Translations under genes and position numbers: made by a program
The notes under the pieces: model-generated
Told to the model about the DNA's origin: nothing
Database searches by the model: none
The model's input: the letters and a program-made list of their open reading frames with translations, nothing else
Part shown: piece by piece, positions 1 to 6,054 of the stretch
Numbering within the stretch: the first letter of the stretch is position 1
Layout of the letters: each line of letters starts with the position of its first letter
Assembly (NCBI GenBank): GCA_003563255.1
Contig: PWSL01000015.1
Coordinates: 1 to 6,054 of the forward strand
Direction: 5' to 3'
Length of the DNA stretch: 6,054 nt
DNA from: Desulfonatronospira sp.
Lineage (GTDB): Bacteria; Desulfobacterota; Desulfovibrionia; Desulfovibrionales; Desulfonatronovibrionaceae

Positions 1-7
1 CACCCCT

Positions 8-117
8 CGTTCCCAGGCTCCAGCCTGGGAACGTTTAGTTCTTGCGGCTCCAGCCGCTTCTTCAAAATGTGGCTGGAGCCACAAAAAAATGGTGTTCCCA
101 GGCTGGAGCCTGGGAAC
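8..117. repeat. Mirror-symmetric array of four short palindromes (REP/REPIN-like)
   Basis: Four palindromes share the 10-mer GGCTCCAGCC or its complement. They lie at 8-33 (12-bp arms, CC centre), 44-57 (6-bp arms, CC centre), 68-83 (7-bp arms, GG centre) and 94-117 (11-bp arms, GG centre). The first two and last two are in opposite orientation. Their centres (20.5, 50.5, 75.5, 105.5) are exactly symmetric about position 63. Outer copies have TTCCCAGG arms; inner copies have GCGG or TGTGG. The stem base pair before the GG differs (A-T, C-G or T-A) but stays complementary in every copy. It lies beyond the operon terminator, outside any gene. It resembles REP-doublet elements; identification with a named family was not possible. 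Confidence 0.8.
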
Positions 118-215
118 AAGAGCAAAAACTCTTCTCTGTATTGTTGCGGGCAAAGCATCACTATGGCGGTATATCATTATTTTTCTAATCCCTTACTGCT
201 TGACGGCTTCAGGCC

Positions 216-250
216 ACAAAAAAGGGGAAGGTCCTTTGACCTTCCCCTTT
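216..250 (-). terminator. Rho-independent terminator of the cheA-MCP operon
   Basis: Read on the minus strand, a perfect 13-bp stem (AAAGGGGAAGGTC, positions 250-238, paired with 233-221) closes a 4-nt loop (AAAG). The T-run at 223-218 overlaps the end of the stem. It begins 23 nt after the MCP stop codon. The opposite strand has no comparable T-run, so it works mainly for leftward transcription. Confidence 0.88.
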
Positions 251-273
251 CTGATTTCAAACTCTCCCGGCAG

Positions 274-2322
274 TTAGATCTTGAACCTGGAAACCAGTTC
301 CTTGAGTTTTTCCGCCAGCTGGGAAAGCTCATCCGAGCTCTGCCTTACCTGGGCGCTGGAATTGCTCATCTCGCCGGCGTCTGTGTTCACCTCTGTAATG
401 TCCTTGGCCACGTCCCCGGCCACTGTCGAGGTCTGGGCTACATTCTCATTGACCTCCTGGATGCCCTGGGAAGCCTGCCCTACGTTTTCAGCAATGTCCC
501 GGGTGGCTGCGTTCTGCTCTTCCACCGAAGCTGCAATGGTGCCGATTATGGAGTCGATGTCATCGATGATGCGGCTGATCTCCTGAATCTCGCTTACAGT
601 CAGTCCTGTGGCGTTCTGGATGCCGTCGATCTTCTCCTTGATCTCGTCCGTGGCCTTGGCAGTCTGCTGAGCCAGTTCCTTGATCTCGTTGGCCACTACG
701 GCGAATCCCTTGCCTGCCTCACCGGCCCTGGCCGCCTCGATGGTGGCGTTTAAGGCCAGCAGGTTGGTCTGCGAAGAGATGGCCATGATGGTCTCGGTGA
801 CCTTACTGATCTCCTGGGCCGCGCTGCCGAGTTCGTCCACCCGCTGTGAACTGGTTTTGGACTTCTCTACTGCATTGCCGGTGATCTCCTTGGCCTTTTC
901 GGTGTTCTGGGCGATTTCCGCAATGGTAGCGCTCATCTCCTCTGAAGAAGTGGCCACTGTGTTTACGTTGGTGGCCGCCTGCTCCATGGCTGCAGCCACT
1001 GAACTCATATTTGAACTCATCTCTTCAGCTGCAGTGGCTACTCCGCTGGCCTTGGAAGCCGTGGTTTCAGAGCGTTTGGCCATGTCATCGGAGATGGAGT
1101 TCAGCTCTGTGGACGAGGAGGCCAGGGTCTCCACCCCGCTGCTTATGTCTCCAAACATCTTGCGCAGGCTTTCAGCCATGTCGTTCAAGGCCTTGGCCAG
1201 TACTCCCACTTCGTCCTTCTGATTTATATCCAGGGTCTGGGACAGATCTCCCTCAGCCATGGACTTGGCGAATTCCACGCCCTTGGATATGGGTCTGGTT
1301 ATGCTGATTGTCAGGATCGTTCCAAGTCCGACCGCCAGGATGGTCCCCAGAACCATACCCAGGATTATCAGCCACTGGGCCTGGCTCACATCGGCTTCGG
1401 CATCCGCCACTGCCTGACCCGAAATTTCAATATTCATGGACACCAATTCATCCAGTATCTCTATAGCTTCGCTTGCTTCAACCTGGATAGGCCCCAGAAC
1501 CAGAGCGTTGATCTCATCACGCAAGGCATCTGCGTCAGCGGCAAAATCCAGAATATCGTTGAAATGCCCGAACACCTGATCTGCATATTGCTGCATTTCC
1601 TCCTGGTACAACCTTTCAGCCTCTTCCGTGTCGCCCTCGAGCAGGGCGTCCTGTATGCTTCTGATGACAGCATGAAACTGGTTGTGCGGATTGGTCATGG
1701 CCCTAAGCATTGCCAGCAGATCAGGGTTGTCATAATCCATATCCTGCAGCCACAGACCGAAATTGCAGGTCTCCGGGTCATCCATACCCTCAAATGTCTC
1801 CCCGGCTGTGATATAATTGTTTACATCCACCATGGCAGAGTAGTGATCTCCGCGGAAAAGGCGAAAGTCCGAAACCAGCAGCACCGGATTAAGTATCTCC
1901 AGGGACTCGAACTCCCGGGTCATTTCCTGCCACTGTACATTCAGTTCCGCCCAGTCGGCAAGTTCCTGCTCAAGCCGGGATGAGAGCCTCTCCTCTTCTG
2001 CAGTGGCCGGCAGGGTGAGGAAAAATTCCCATCTTTCGTAAAAATGCTCTCTGGCCCTTTCAAAATTGCCCATTCTTTCCTGACGTTCGTCCATTTCCAG
2101 GTCCGGGGACATAAGGGTGCGCTGAGCAAGTGTCATTTCCTCAAGAGCCACTTCAGCCTGAAGCAGACTCTGCACGCTGGACAGGCGCACCTCGCCCACC
2201 TCTTCAATATGTCCTCCCAGATTGGTAGCCCCTCTCCAGCCAATGAGGCCGACAACCAGGGTGATCAGGGCCACAATAAGAAATCCCCCGATGAGTTTGA
2301 CGCTTAGCTTAATGTTTTTCAT
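274..2322 (-). CDS. Methyl-accepting chemotaxis protein with periplasmic CZB-like zinc-binding motif
   Basis: Inner-membrane chemoreceptor that transmits a periplasmic signal to CheA. Layout: short basic N-terminus; TM1 at about 10-29; extracytoplasmic sensor at about 30-316; TM2 at about 317-341; HAMP at about 342-393 (P344, then EGDL and [11 protein letters not shown]); cytoplasmic hairpin from about 395 to the end. The conserved tip is at about 514-554 ([20 protein letters not shown], with E535 equivalent to Tsr E391). Roughly 140 residues lie on each side of the tip, compatible with the 40H class. Two segments fully fit the usual methylation consensus, around E461/E462 and E601/E602, nearly opposite each other on the two arms. 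There is no C-terminal CheR/CheB-tethering pentapeptide (it ends SRFKI). In the sensor, H160, C186, H213 and H217 reproduce the CZB ligand pattern, including CNFGLW and HNQFH. The sensor is highly acidic and has no lysine. GGAGG 5 nt before the ATG fixes the start. The gene is co-directional with cheA, 15 nt downstream, and an intrinsic terminator follows. The actual ligand is unknown. Confidence 0.96.
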   Translation of the reverse strand: MKNIKLSVKLIGGFLIVALITLVVGLIGWRGATNLGGHIEEVGEVRLSSVQSLLQAEVALEEMTLAQRTLMSPDLEMDERQERMGNFERAREHFYERWEFFLTLPATAEEERLSSRLEQELADWAELNVQWQEMTREFESLEILNPVLLVSDFRLFRGDHYSAMVDVNNYITAGETFEGMDDPETCNFGLWLQDMDYDNPDLLAMLRAMTNPHNQFHAVIRSIQDALLEGDTEEAERLYQEEMQQYADQVFGHFNDILDFAADADALRDEINALVLGPIQVEASEAIEILDELVSMNIEISGQAVADAEADVSQAQWLIILGMVLGTILAVGLGTILTISITRPISKGVEFAKSMAEGDLSQTLDINQKDEVGVLAKALNDMAESLRKMFGDISSGVETLASSSTELNSISDDMAKRSETTASKASGVATAAEEMSSNMSSVAAAMEQAATNVNTVATSSEEMSATIAEIAQNTEKAKEITGNAVEKSKTSSQRVDELGSAAQEISKVTETIMAISSQTNLLALNATIEAARAGEAGKGFAVVANEIKELAQQTAKATDEIKEKIDGIQNATGLTVSEIQEISRIIDDIDSIIGTIAASVEEQNAATRDIAENVGQASQGIQEVNENVAQTSTVAGDVAKDITEVNTDAGEMSNSSAQVRQSSDELSQLAEKLKELVSRFKI

Positions 2323-2327
2323 GCTTT

Positions 2328-2332
2328 CCTCC
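2328..2332 (-). promoter_or_regulatory. Ribosome binding site of the MCP gene
   Basis: On the minus strand GGAGG lies 5 nt before the ATG (GGAGGAAAGC-ATG), entirely inside the 15-nt gap after the cheA stop codon. It selects the first Met as the start. The tight spacing supports co-transcription with cheA. Confidence 0.8.
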
Positions 2333-2337
2333 AGAAA

Positions 2338-5300
2338 TTAGGCTGCTTTTTTATTTAAAAAATTGAATATGCTTTGCAGAAGCTTTTCCTTGTCCAGCTT
2401 GATCTGGTAGTCGTCTATGCCCACCTGTTTGCCCCGGGCCACGTCCTCTTCCCCGGCCAGGGATGTCAGGGCCAGAACCGGCAGGTGCGCAAACCTGGCA
2501 TCGTTCTTGATATGCTCGGTAAGCTCGAACCCGTCCATGTTGGGCATCTCTAAGTCCGTGACCACCAGTTGCACCTCATGGGGGTTTTCCTGCATGTACT
2601 GCCAGGCCACTTCCCCGTCCTCGGCAGTGGTCACCTCGTAACCCTCGTTTTCTATGAATTTCTTGACCTGAGAACGGAAAAAGTCTGAATCCTCCACCAG
2701 CAATATTTTGCTGCCACCCTCAGGAGTCTCGGGCTGGACTATTTCGCGCTTTTCAAACCACTGCGGGTTCAGGGTTTCCATAAGTTCGTAAATATCAACT
2801 ATCAAGGTGGTATACCCGTCCAGCACTGCAGAGCCGGTAATGCCGGTCTGCTTCAGGGTGAAATCGTCGATCTGCACCTGGACTTCCCTGGCATCCACCG
2901 GCTGAGAGGCCAGAAGACCGATCTCGTGCCCGGCCATGAAGAAAACAATGACCACCATTTCGCCTTTCAGTTCCAGGTGCTCCACGTTGACTGCCTCGTG
3001 CAGGGCGAATACCGGCAGGACCCCCCCGCGGTACTGAATAACCTTTTTCCCTCCGGTGACCTCAATATCATCTGCCTTGATAAGCTCTACCCTGGCCACC
3101 AGGTCCAGGGGCACGGCGCAGTGTTCATGGGGTCCGTTGTTGAAAAGAAACAGGCTGTGCAGGTCCGCTTCCTTGCGGACCTCCTGTTCCCGGGCAAGTT
3201 CCTGGGCCTTTTCCGTGCCGGCCATGGATGAAAGCTCAGCCAGTCTGGCCATACCGACCACGTCCAGAATAAGGGCCACGTGCCCGTCCCCCATGATGGT
3301 GGCCCCGGCATATCCTTCGCACCCCTTGAGATGCCGTCCCAGGGGCTTGACCACGATCTCCACGGAGTCATGAAGTTTATCCACCACCAGGCCGTACTTG
3401 AAGGCCCCGGAGTATACCACAACGATATTAATGTCTTCCTCTCCGGTAATGCACCATTTACTGGCTTCAATGACCTCTTTTTCCAGGGCGGTGCCCTCAC
3501 CGCCTGATTTGCCCTGTTCACTGGTCTCTGAACCAGACTCTGCCTGCTTGCCCTGTTTGTTCTTTCTGGACTTGGCGGATTCTATGGAGGTCACCTTGGC
3601 CCTGGACCGGTGGTCCTTCTGATCGATCTTCAGAATTTCAGACAGTCCCACCAGTGGGATTAGCTCCCCCCGCAAAATGAGAACCTGGGCGTCTCCGACC
3701 ACCTCGATTTTTTCCCGTACCTGTTTGGCGGGAATCTGAATGAGTTCATCCACATTGATCTGCGGAATGGCAAAGCGCTCGTTGCCTACAGAAATGAGCA
3801 GGCTGGGGATGATTGCCAGGGTCAGAGGAAGCTTGATGCGGATGGATGTCCCCTTCCCCTCTTCTGTGTCGATATCCACCTGACCCCCCAGGCGGTCCAG
3901 GTTGTTCTTGACCACATCCATGCCCACGCCGCGCCCGGAAACGTCGGTGATCTGCTCCGCAGTGGACAGTCCCGGCAAAAATATCAGCTGGGCCTTATCC
4001 TTGTCGGTCATGGTCCGGACCTGCTCTTCGCTGATGAGGCCCTTGTCCAGAGCCTTTTCAACAATTTTGTCCACAGGGATGCCCTTGCCGTCGTCAATAA
4101 TCTCGATATTGACCTGTCCGGCGGCGTGAAAGGCCTTGAGCACTATCCTGCCCTGGGGTCGCTTGCCTCTGGTGACACGCTCGTCGGGCTTTTCTATGCC
4201 GTGATCCGCAGAATTGCGCACCAGGTGGGTCAAGGGATCGGACAAGCCTTCGATAATGGTCTTATCCAGCTCTACTTCCTTGCCTTCCAGCTGCAGTTCA
4301 ATATCCTTGCCCAGGCTCTGGGACATGTCCCGGACCACTCTGGGAAACTTGTTGAAAACATTGCTTACCGGCTGCATTCGAGTGAGCATGATGGCTTCCT
4401 GCAGCTCCGAGGTCACCAGATCGATGCGCTGTCCTGCAAGGTTTACAGTCTGTTCGTCCTGGGTGGAAATGGCCTGCATAAGCTGGTTGCGGCTCAGCAC
4501 CAGCTCACCGGCCAGGTTCATGAGGTTTTCCAGAAGGCCCACGTTTACCCGGAGGGATTCCGGCATGGAAGAGGTCTGGGGCTGGGCGTCGGGCTTATCC
4601 CTGGACATATTATCCTTGGATGGCTGTTTCTTTTCAGTCTGGGATTCTTTCTTCTGTGTTGGCCTGGGAACAGGTGCTGCAGCACTTATTTGCTCCTCTT
4701 GAAAGTCCGGTTTGGGTTTTTCAATTGGAGCATCATCTCCAGGCTCAATGTTCAGGCCTTCAAGATTCAGCTCATAAGATGACTCATCTTCTTCACGGCC
4801 TGCTTCTTCTTCACCAGTTTCATCCATTCGGCTGTAATCCTGCTCTTCCGGCTGAGCAGACTGTTTATCCCCGGATTGGACTACTGAGGCATCCACCTGG
4901 ATTATTCGCTCACTGGGTACGGCAAACAGGCTGGTAATGATCTCAGGCTCAATTATGGAGGAAAAAAGGACAAACAGAGGGATTTTATTGCTGAATATTT
5001 CGTCTTCCAGGCTGCCCACAGCCTCCAGGTCCACCTTCAGATCAAGTATTGCCCCGGTGGACTGCATATCTTTAACCAGATCCAGAGGCTTTTGATCCTT
5101 CCGGTGTACATCATGAATCAGGTCAAATTCCAACAGATAAACAAATTTGCCACCTTTGAATGCCTGCTTAAAATCGTACTCGGGTAAACTGAAGATCTCG
5201 CGTCCTGAACGGTCCTGGACGGAGATCTCCCTGATAACACTGTCCTTTTCATCATCGTCCATTGTGGAAGTGGTAATACCTGTCAAGGCGGTCACATGCT

Positions 5301-5640
5301 CGGAGATATCCATGTCTTCGCTTTCATGGATATTATCCACCATCTCCCGCAACCTATCAAAGGCCAGCAGGATGATGTTGACGATTTCCGGATTGGGGGT
5401 TATCTCCATGTTGCGGATCATATCCAGGACATTTTCAATCTTGTGAGCCAGTTCCTTGAGGTTTATCAAGCCAAGGAACCCGGCACCGCCTTTCATGGAG
5501 TGCGCCGCCCTGAAAACCTTGTTTACCAGGTCCAGGTCGACATCTTCACCAGCTTCTTCAATTTTTAAAAGATCGCTTTCAATGTCTTCCAGATGTTCCC
5601 TGGATTCTTCTACATACATTTGCAAGGTTTCGTCATCCAT
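2338..5640 (-). CDS. cheA: Hybrid chemotaxis histidine kinase CheA with two CheW-like domains and C-terminal receiver
   Basis: Cytoplasmic sensor kinase that autophosphorylates on a His and passes phosphate to response regulators under chemoreceptor control. Visible domains: HPt/P1 at residues 1-110 with AAHSMKGGAGF (phospho-His H47); a P2-like region at about 135-250; an acidic then Lys/Gln/Pro-rich linker at 253-360; P3 dimerization helices at about 361-430; P4 ATPase at about 431-605 with N box HLVRNSADHG (H472, N476), G1 DDGKG (516-520), FLPGLS (554-559) and G2 GRGVGMD (569-575); a P5 CheW-like domain at about 606-800 interrupted by a low-complexity insert (673-737); a second CheW-like domain at about 824-960; a receiver at about 977-1097 with E983/D984, phospho-acceptor D1029, T1059 and K1081. 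At 1100 residues it is much longer than a classical CheA (about 650-750). The start is supported by AGGTG 7 nt upstream. The MCP gene follows after 15 nt. All catalytic residues are present, so it should be active. Which pathway it controls (flagellar or other) cannot be read from this window. Confidence 0.96.
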   Translation of the reverse strand: MDDETLQMYVEESREHLEDIESDLLKIEEAGEDVDLDLVNKVFRAAHSMKGGAGFLGLINLKELAHKIENVLDMIRNMEITPNPEIVNIILLAFDRLREMVDNIHESEDMDISEHVTALTGITTSTMDDDEKDSVIREISVQDRSGREIFSLPEYDFKQAFKGGKFVYLLEFDLIHDVHRKDQKPLDLVKDMQSTGAILDLKVDLEAVGSLEDEIFSNKIPLFVLFSSIIEPEIITSLFAVPSERIIQVDASVVQSGDKQSAQPEEQDYSRMDETGEEEAGREEDESSYELNLEGLNIEPGDDAPIEKPKPDFQEEQISAAAPVPRPTQKKESQTEKKQPSKDNMSRDKPDAQPQTSSMPESLRVNVGLLENLMNLAGELVLSRNQLMQAISTQDEQTVNLAGQRIDLVTSELQEAIMLTRMQPVSNVFNKFPRVVRDMSQSLGKDIELQLEGKEVELDKTIIEGLSDPLTHLVRNSADHGIEKPDERVTRGKRPQGRIVLKAFHAAGQVNIEIIDDGKGIPVDKIVEKALDKGLISEEQVRTMTDKDKAQLIFLPGLSTAEQITDVSGRGVGMDVVKNNLDRLGGQVDIDTEEGKGTSIRIKLPLTLAIIPSLLISVGNERFAIPQINVDELIQIPAKQVREKIEVVGDAQVLILRGELIPLVGLSEILKIDQKDHRSRAKVTSIESAKSRKNKQGKQAESGSETSEQGKSGGEGTALEKEVIEASKWCITGEEDINIVVVYSGAFKYGLVVDKLHDSVEIVVKPLGRHLKGCEGYAGATIMGDGHVALILDVVGMARLAELSSMAGTEKAQELAREQEVRKEADLHSLFLFNNGPHEHCAVPLDLVARVELIKADDIEVTGGKKVIQYRGGVLPVFALHEAVNVEHLELKGEMVVIVFFMAGHEIGLLASQPVDAREVQVQIDDFTLKQTGITGSAVLDGYTTLIVDIYELMETLNPQWFEKREIVQPETPEGGSKILLVEDSDFFRSQVKKFIENEGYEVTTAEDGEVAWQYMQENPHEVQLVVTDLEMPNMDGFELTEHIKNDARFAHLPVLALTSLAGEEDVARGKQVGIDDYQIKLDKEKLLQSIFNFLNKKAA

Positions 5641-5647
5641 TTATCTT

Positions 5648-5652
5648 CACCT
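5648..5652 (-). promoter_or_regulatory. Ribosome binding site of cheA
   Basis: On the minus strand AGGTG (within GAGGTGA) lies 7 nt upstream of the cheA ATG. It supports M1 (MDDETLQ...), where the HPt domain normally begins. A potential 5-bp GGCAG/CTGCC hairpin ends just 4 nt upstream of this site. Confidence 0.65.
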
Positions 5653-5656
5653 CTTG

Positions 5657-5700
5657 GGCAGCCTGCTGCCTGCTATTCTGCCTGCGTTTGCTGCCGGCAG
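5657..5700 (-). repeat. GCAGGCAG direct repeat and competing GGCAG/CTGCC stems in the cheA leader
   Basis: On the minus strand the cheA leader holds two exact copies of GCAGGCAG (5678-5685 and 5666-5673) separated by AATA. They are preceded by the palindrome CTGCCGGCAG (5700-5691) and followed by CTGCC (5661-5657). GGCAG at 5670-5666 can pair with that last CTGCC across a CAGG loop, immediately before the Shine-Dalgarno. Three GGCAG and two CTGCC segments therefore allow mutually exclusive stems. The repeats are seen directly. A regulatory role is inference and weak. Confidence 0.5.
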
Positions 5701-5884
5701 TTGTTCTGAACCCACCGTTGACGTACACGGATTATCAGAGAAATTTTTACCACTACAGCGAAACTTATTTATTTACCTCGGGGGACTGGCTCTTTTGCCG
5801 CCAACTTTTTAGGCGCTTAGCACAAATTTCGGAACAACATGTTGCTTCATTTTCAAAGAAAGCCAAGAGCTTTTGCCCACTGAA

Positions 5885-5904
5885 CACACGGAAGGACACG
5901 GAAG
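5885..5904 (+). repeat. Two-copy 10-bp tandem repeat (ACACGGAAG)
   Basis: CACACGGAAG at 5885-5894 is followed directly by GACACGGAAG at 5895-5904, differing only in the first base. It lies in the intergenic DNA upstream of cheA, next to the palindrome cluster. It looks like part of a dispersed intergenic repeat, but that needs a genome comparison. Two units alone could arise by chance. Confidence 0.4.
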
Positions 5905-5913
5905 CTTTTCTTT

Positions 5914-5936
5914 GCTCCCACGCTCTGCGTGGAAGC
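5914..5936. repeat. Imperfect palindrome, CCACGC-TCT-GCGTGG core
   Basis: A perfect 6-bp stem (5918-5923 with 5927-5932) around a TCT centre extends to 10 bp with one mismatch (C5917 against A5933). The core is the reverse complement of the CCACGC-AGA motif at the window's right edge. It appears to be a slightly degraded copy of the same palindrome in inverted orientation. Confidence 0.6.
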
Positions 5937-5943
5937 GTATCTG

Positions 5944-6012
5944 GATCCAGCACTCACTTTTGGCAATGGAGAAATACCAGAAAAAATAGTATTCAAAAGT
6001 GAGTGCTGGATC
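5944..6012. repeat. Perfect 19-bp inverted repeat with 31-nt spacer (MITE- or hairpin-like)
   Basis: GATCCAGCACTCACTTTTG at 5944-5962 is exactly the reverse complement of 5994-6012. The 31-nt AT-rich spacer (5963-5993) has no coding potential. Pairing stops sharply at both ends of the arms. It sits about 300 nt upstream of cheA among GC-rich palindromes and has a different sequence from them. No target-site duplication is evident, so mobile-element status is unproven. A transcript of either strand could fold into a 19-bp hairpin. Confidence 0.75.
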
Positions 6013-6018
6013 ATTAAT

Positions 6019-6033
6019 GGACGCGGAGCGTCC
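6019..6033. repeat. Palindrome GGACGC-GGA-GCGTCC
   Basis: Perfect 6-bp arms flank a 3-nt GGA centre. It shares the inner ACGC/GCGT stem with the palindromes at 5914-5936 and 6041-6054 but carries GG/CC instead of CC/GG outside it. It belongs to the cluster upstream of cheA. Confidence 0.6.
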
Positions 6034-6040
6034 GGAAGAT

Positions 6041-6054
6041 GTTCCCACGCAGAG
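6041..6054. repeat. Palindrome cut by the window edge (GTTCCCACGC-AGA-G...)
   Basis: The left arm GTTCCCACGC, an AGA centre and the first G of the right arm are visible; the remainder lies outside the window. The outer GTTCCCA is the same as in the palindrome array at 8-117, while the inner ACGC/GCGT stem matches 5914-5936. It is probably a full palindrome of about 23 bp. Confidence 0.5.

Larger units (their letters stand above)
5641..6054. other. Intergenic region upstream of cheA (414 nt)
   Basis: No convincing gene is present. Short open frames here run through the palindromes and have no recognisable protein features. The distal half (about 5885-6054) consists mostly of the repeats listed separately. 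The proximal part (5641-5884) should hold the operon promoter and leader, but no promoter with both elements well matched could be identified. The 10-bp palindrome CAACATGTTG at 5835-5844 is the only other symmetric site noticed. Confidence 0.7.

Noticed and set aside
8..117. CRISPR array interpretation of the left-hand repeats
   Set aside because: The repeats are short palindromes of unequal length in both orientations without consistent spacers; no cas gene is present.
118..133. AAGAG/CTCTT hairpin after the palindrome array
   Set aside because: Only five base pairs, AT-rich, with no T-run or other context; not distinguishable from chance.
67..753. Plus-strand open frame of 228 codons overlapping the MCP gene
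   Set aside because: Most of it is antisense to the conserved MCP signalling domain and its start lies in the palindrome array; it is a shadow of the real gene.
4126..4782. Plus-strand open frame of 218 codons inside cheA
   Set aside because: Antisense to the CheA dimerization and ATPase regions, whose motifs are all intact; no independent protein features.
5641..5700. Cyclic-di-GMP (GEMM) riboswitch in the cheA leader
   Set aside because: A CAAACGC stretch is vaguely similar, but the conserved paired helices and receptor motif are absent.
5731..5736. Possible -10 box GATAAT on the minus strand, about 90 nt upstream of cheA
   Set aside because: No acceptable -35 hexamer lies 16-18 nt upstream, and no extended -10 TG is positioned correctly.
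5788..5803. Possible sigma-54 promoter upstream of cheA (TGGC and GG-N10-GC spacing on the minus strand)
   Set aside because: The invariant GG and GC are correctly spaced, but the -12 TTGCW and most of the -24 flanking bases do not match; GG-N10-GC is common by chance.
5809..6048. Short minus-strand open frame of 79 codons upstream of cheA
   Set aside because: It runs through the inverted repeat and palindromes, has no convincing ribosome binding site and no recognisable domain, so it is most likely chance.

Overview
The window is a chromosome-like segment from a Gram-negative bacterium. It probably comes from the sulfate-reducing Desulfobacterota (Desulfovibrionales-like), possibly a haloalkaliphile such as the Desulfonatrono- genera. 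That placement is inference. It rests on three things: the long hybrid CheA architecture, a chemoreceptor whose extracytoplasmic domain has many Asp/Glu and no Lys, and families of short GC-rich palindromes in the intergenic DNA. No rRNA or tRNA is present to confirm it.

Layout, in transcription order on the minus strand. (1) 5641-6054 is non-coding DNA upstream of the operon. Its distal part (about 5885-6054) is filled with short palindromes and a perfect 19-bp inverted repeat. Its proximal part is the cheA leader, with a cluster of GCAGGCAG/CTGCC segments just before the ribosome binding site. (2) 5640-2338 encodes a 1100-residue CheA histidine kinase with HPt, P2-like, dimerization, ATPase, two CheW-like and C-terminal receiver domains. 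(3) 2322-274, 15 nt downstream, encodes a 682-residue transmembrane methyl-accepting chemotaxis protein. Its periplasmic domain carries a four-ligand CZB-type zinc-binding signature. (4) 216-250 is a strong intrinsic terminator closing the operon. (5) 8-117 is an array of four palindromes arranged with exact mirror symmetry. Between the array and the terminator (118-215) I see nothing supportable.

The two genes look like one transcription unit making a receptor and its dedicated kinase. The MCP would sense a periplasmic signal, possibly zinc, redox or a metal-modulated ligand. It would signal through one HAMP and a long cytoplasmic hairpin to CheA. CheA carries its own coupling (CheW-like) domains and its own receiver. 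No separate CheW, CheY, CheR or CheB lies in the window. The main points for a second look are the periplasmic CZB motif, the lysine-free acidic sensor domain, the extended CheA, and the covarying palindrome array. The core genes belong to known families, so I do not claim an undescribed system.
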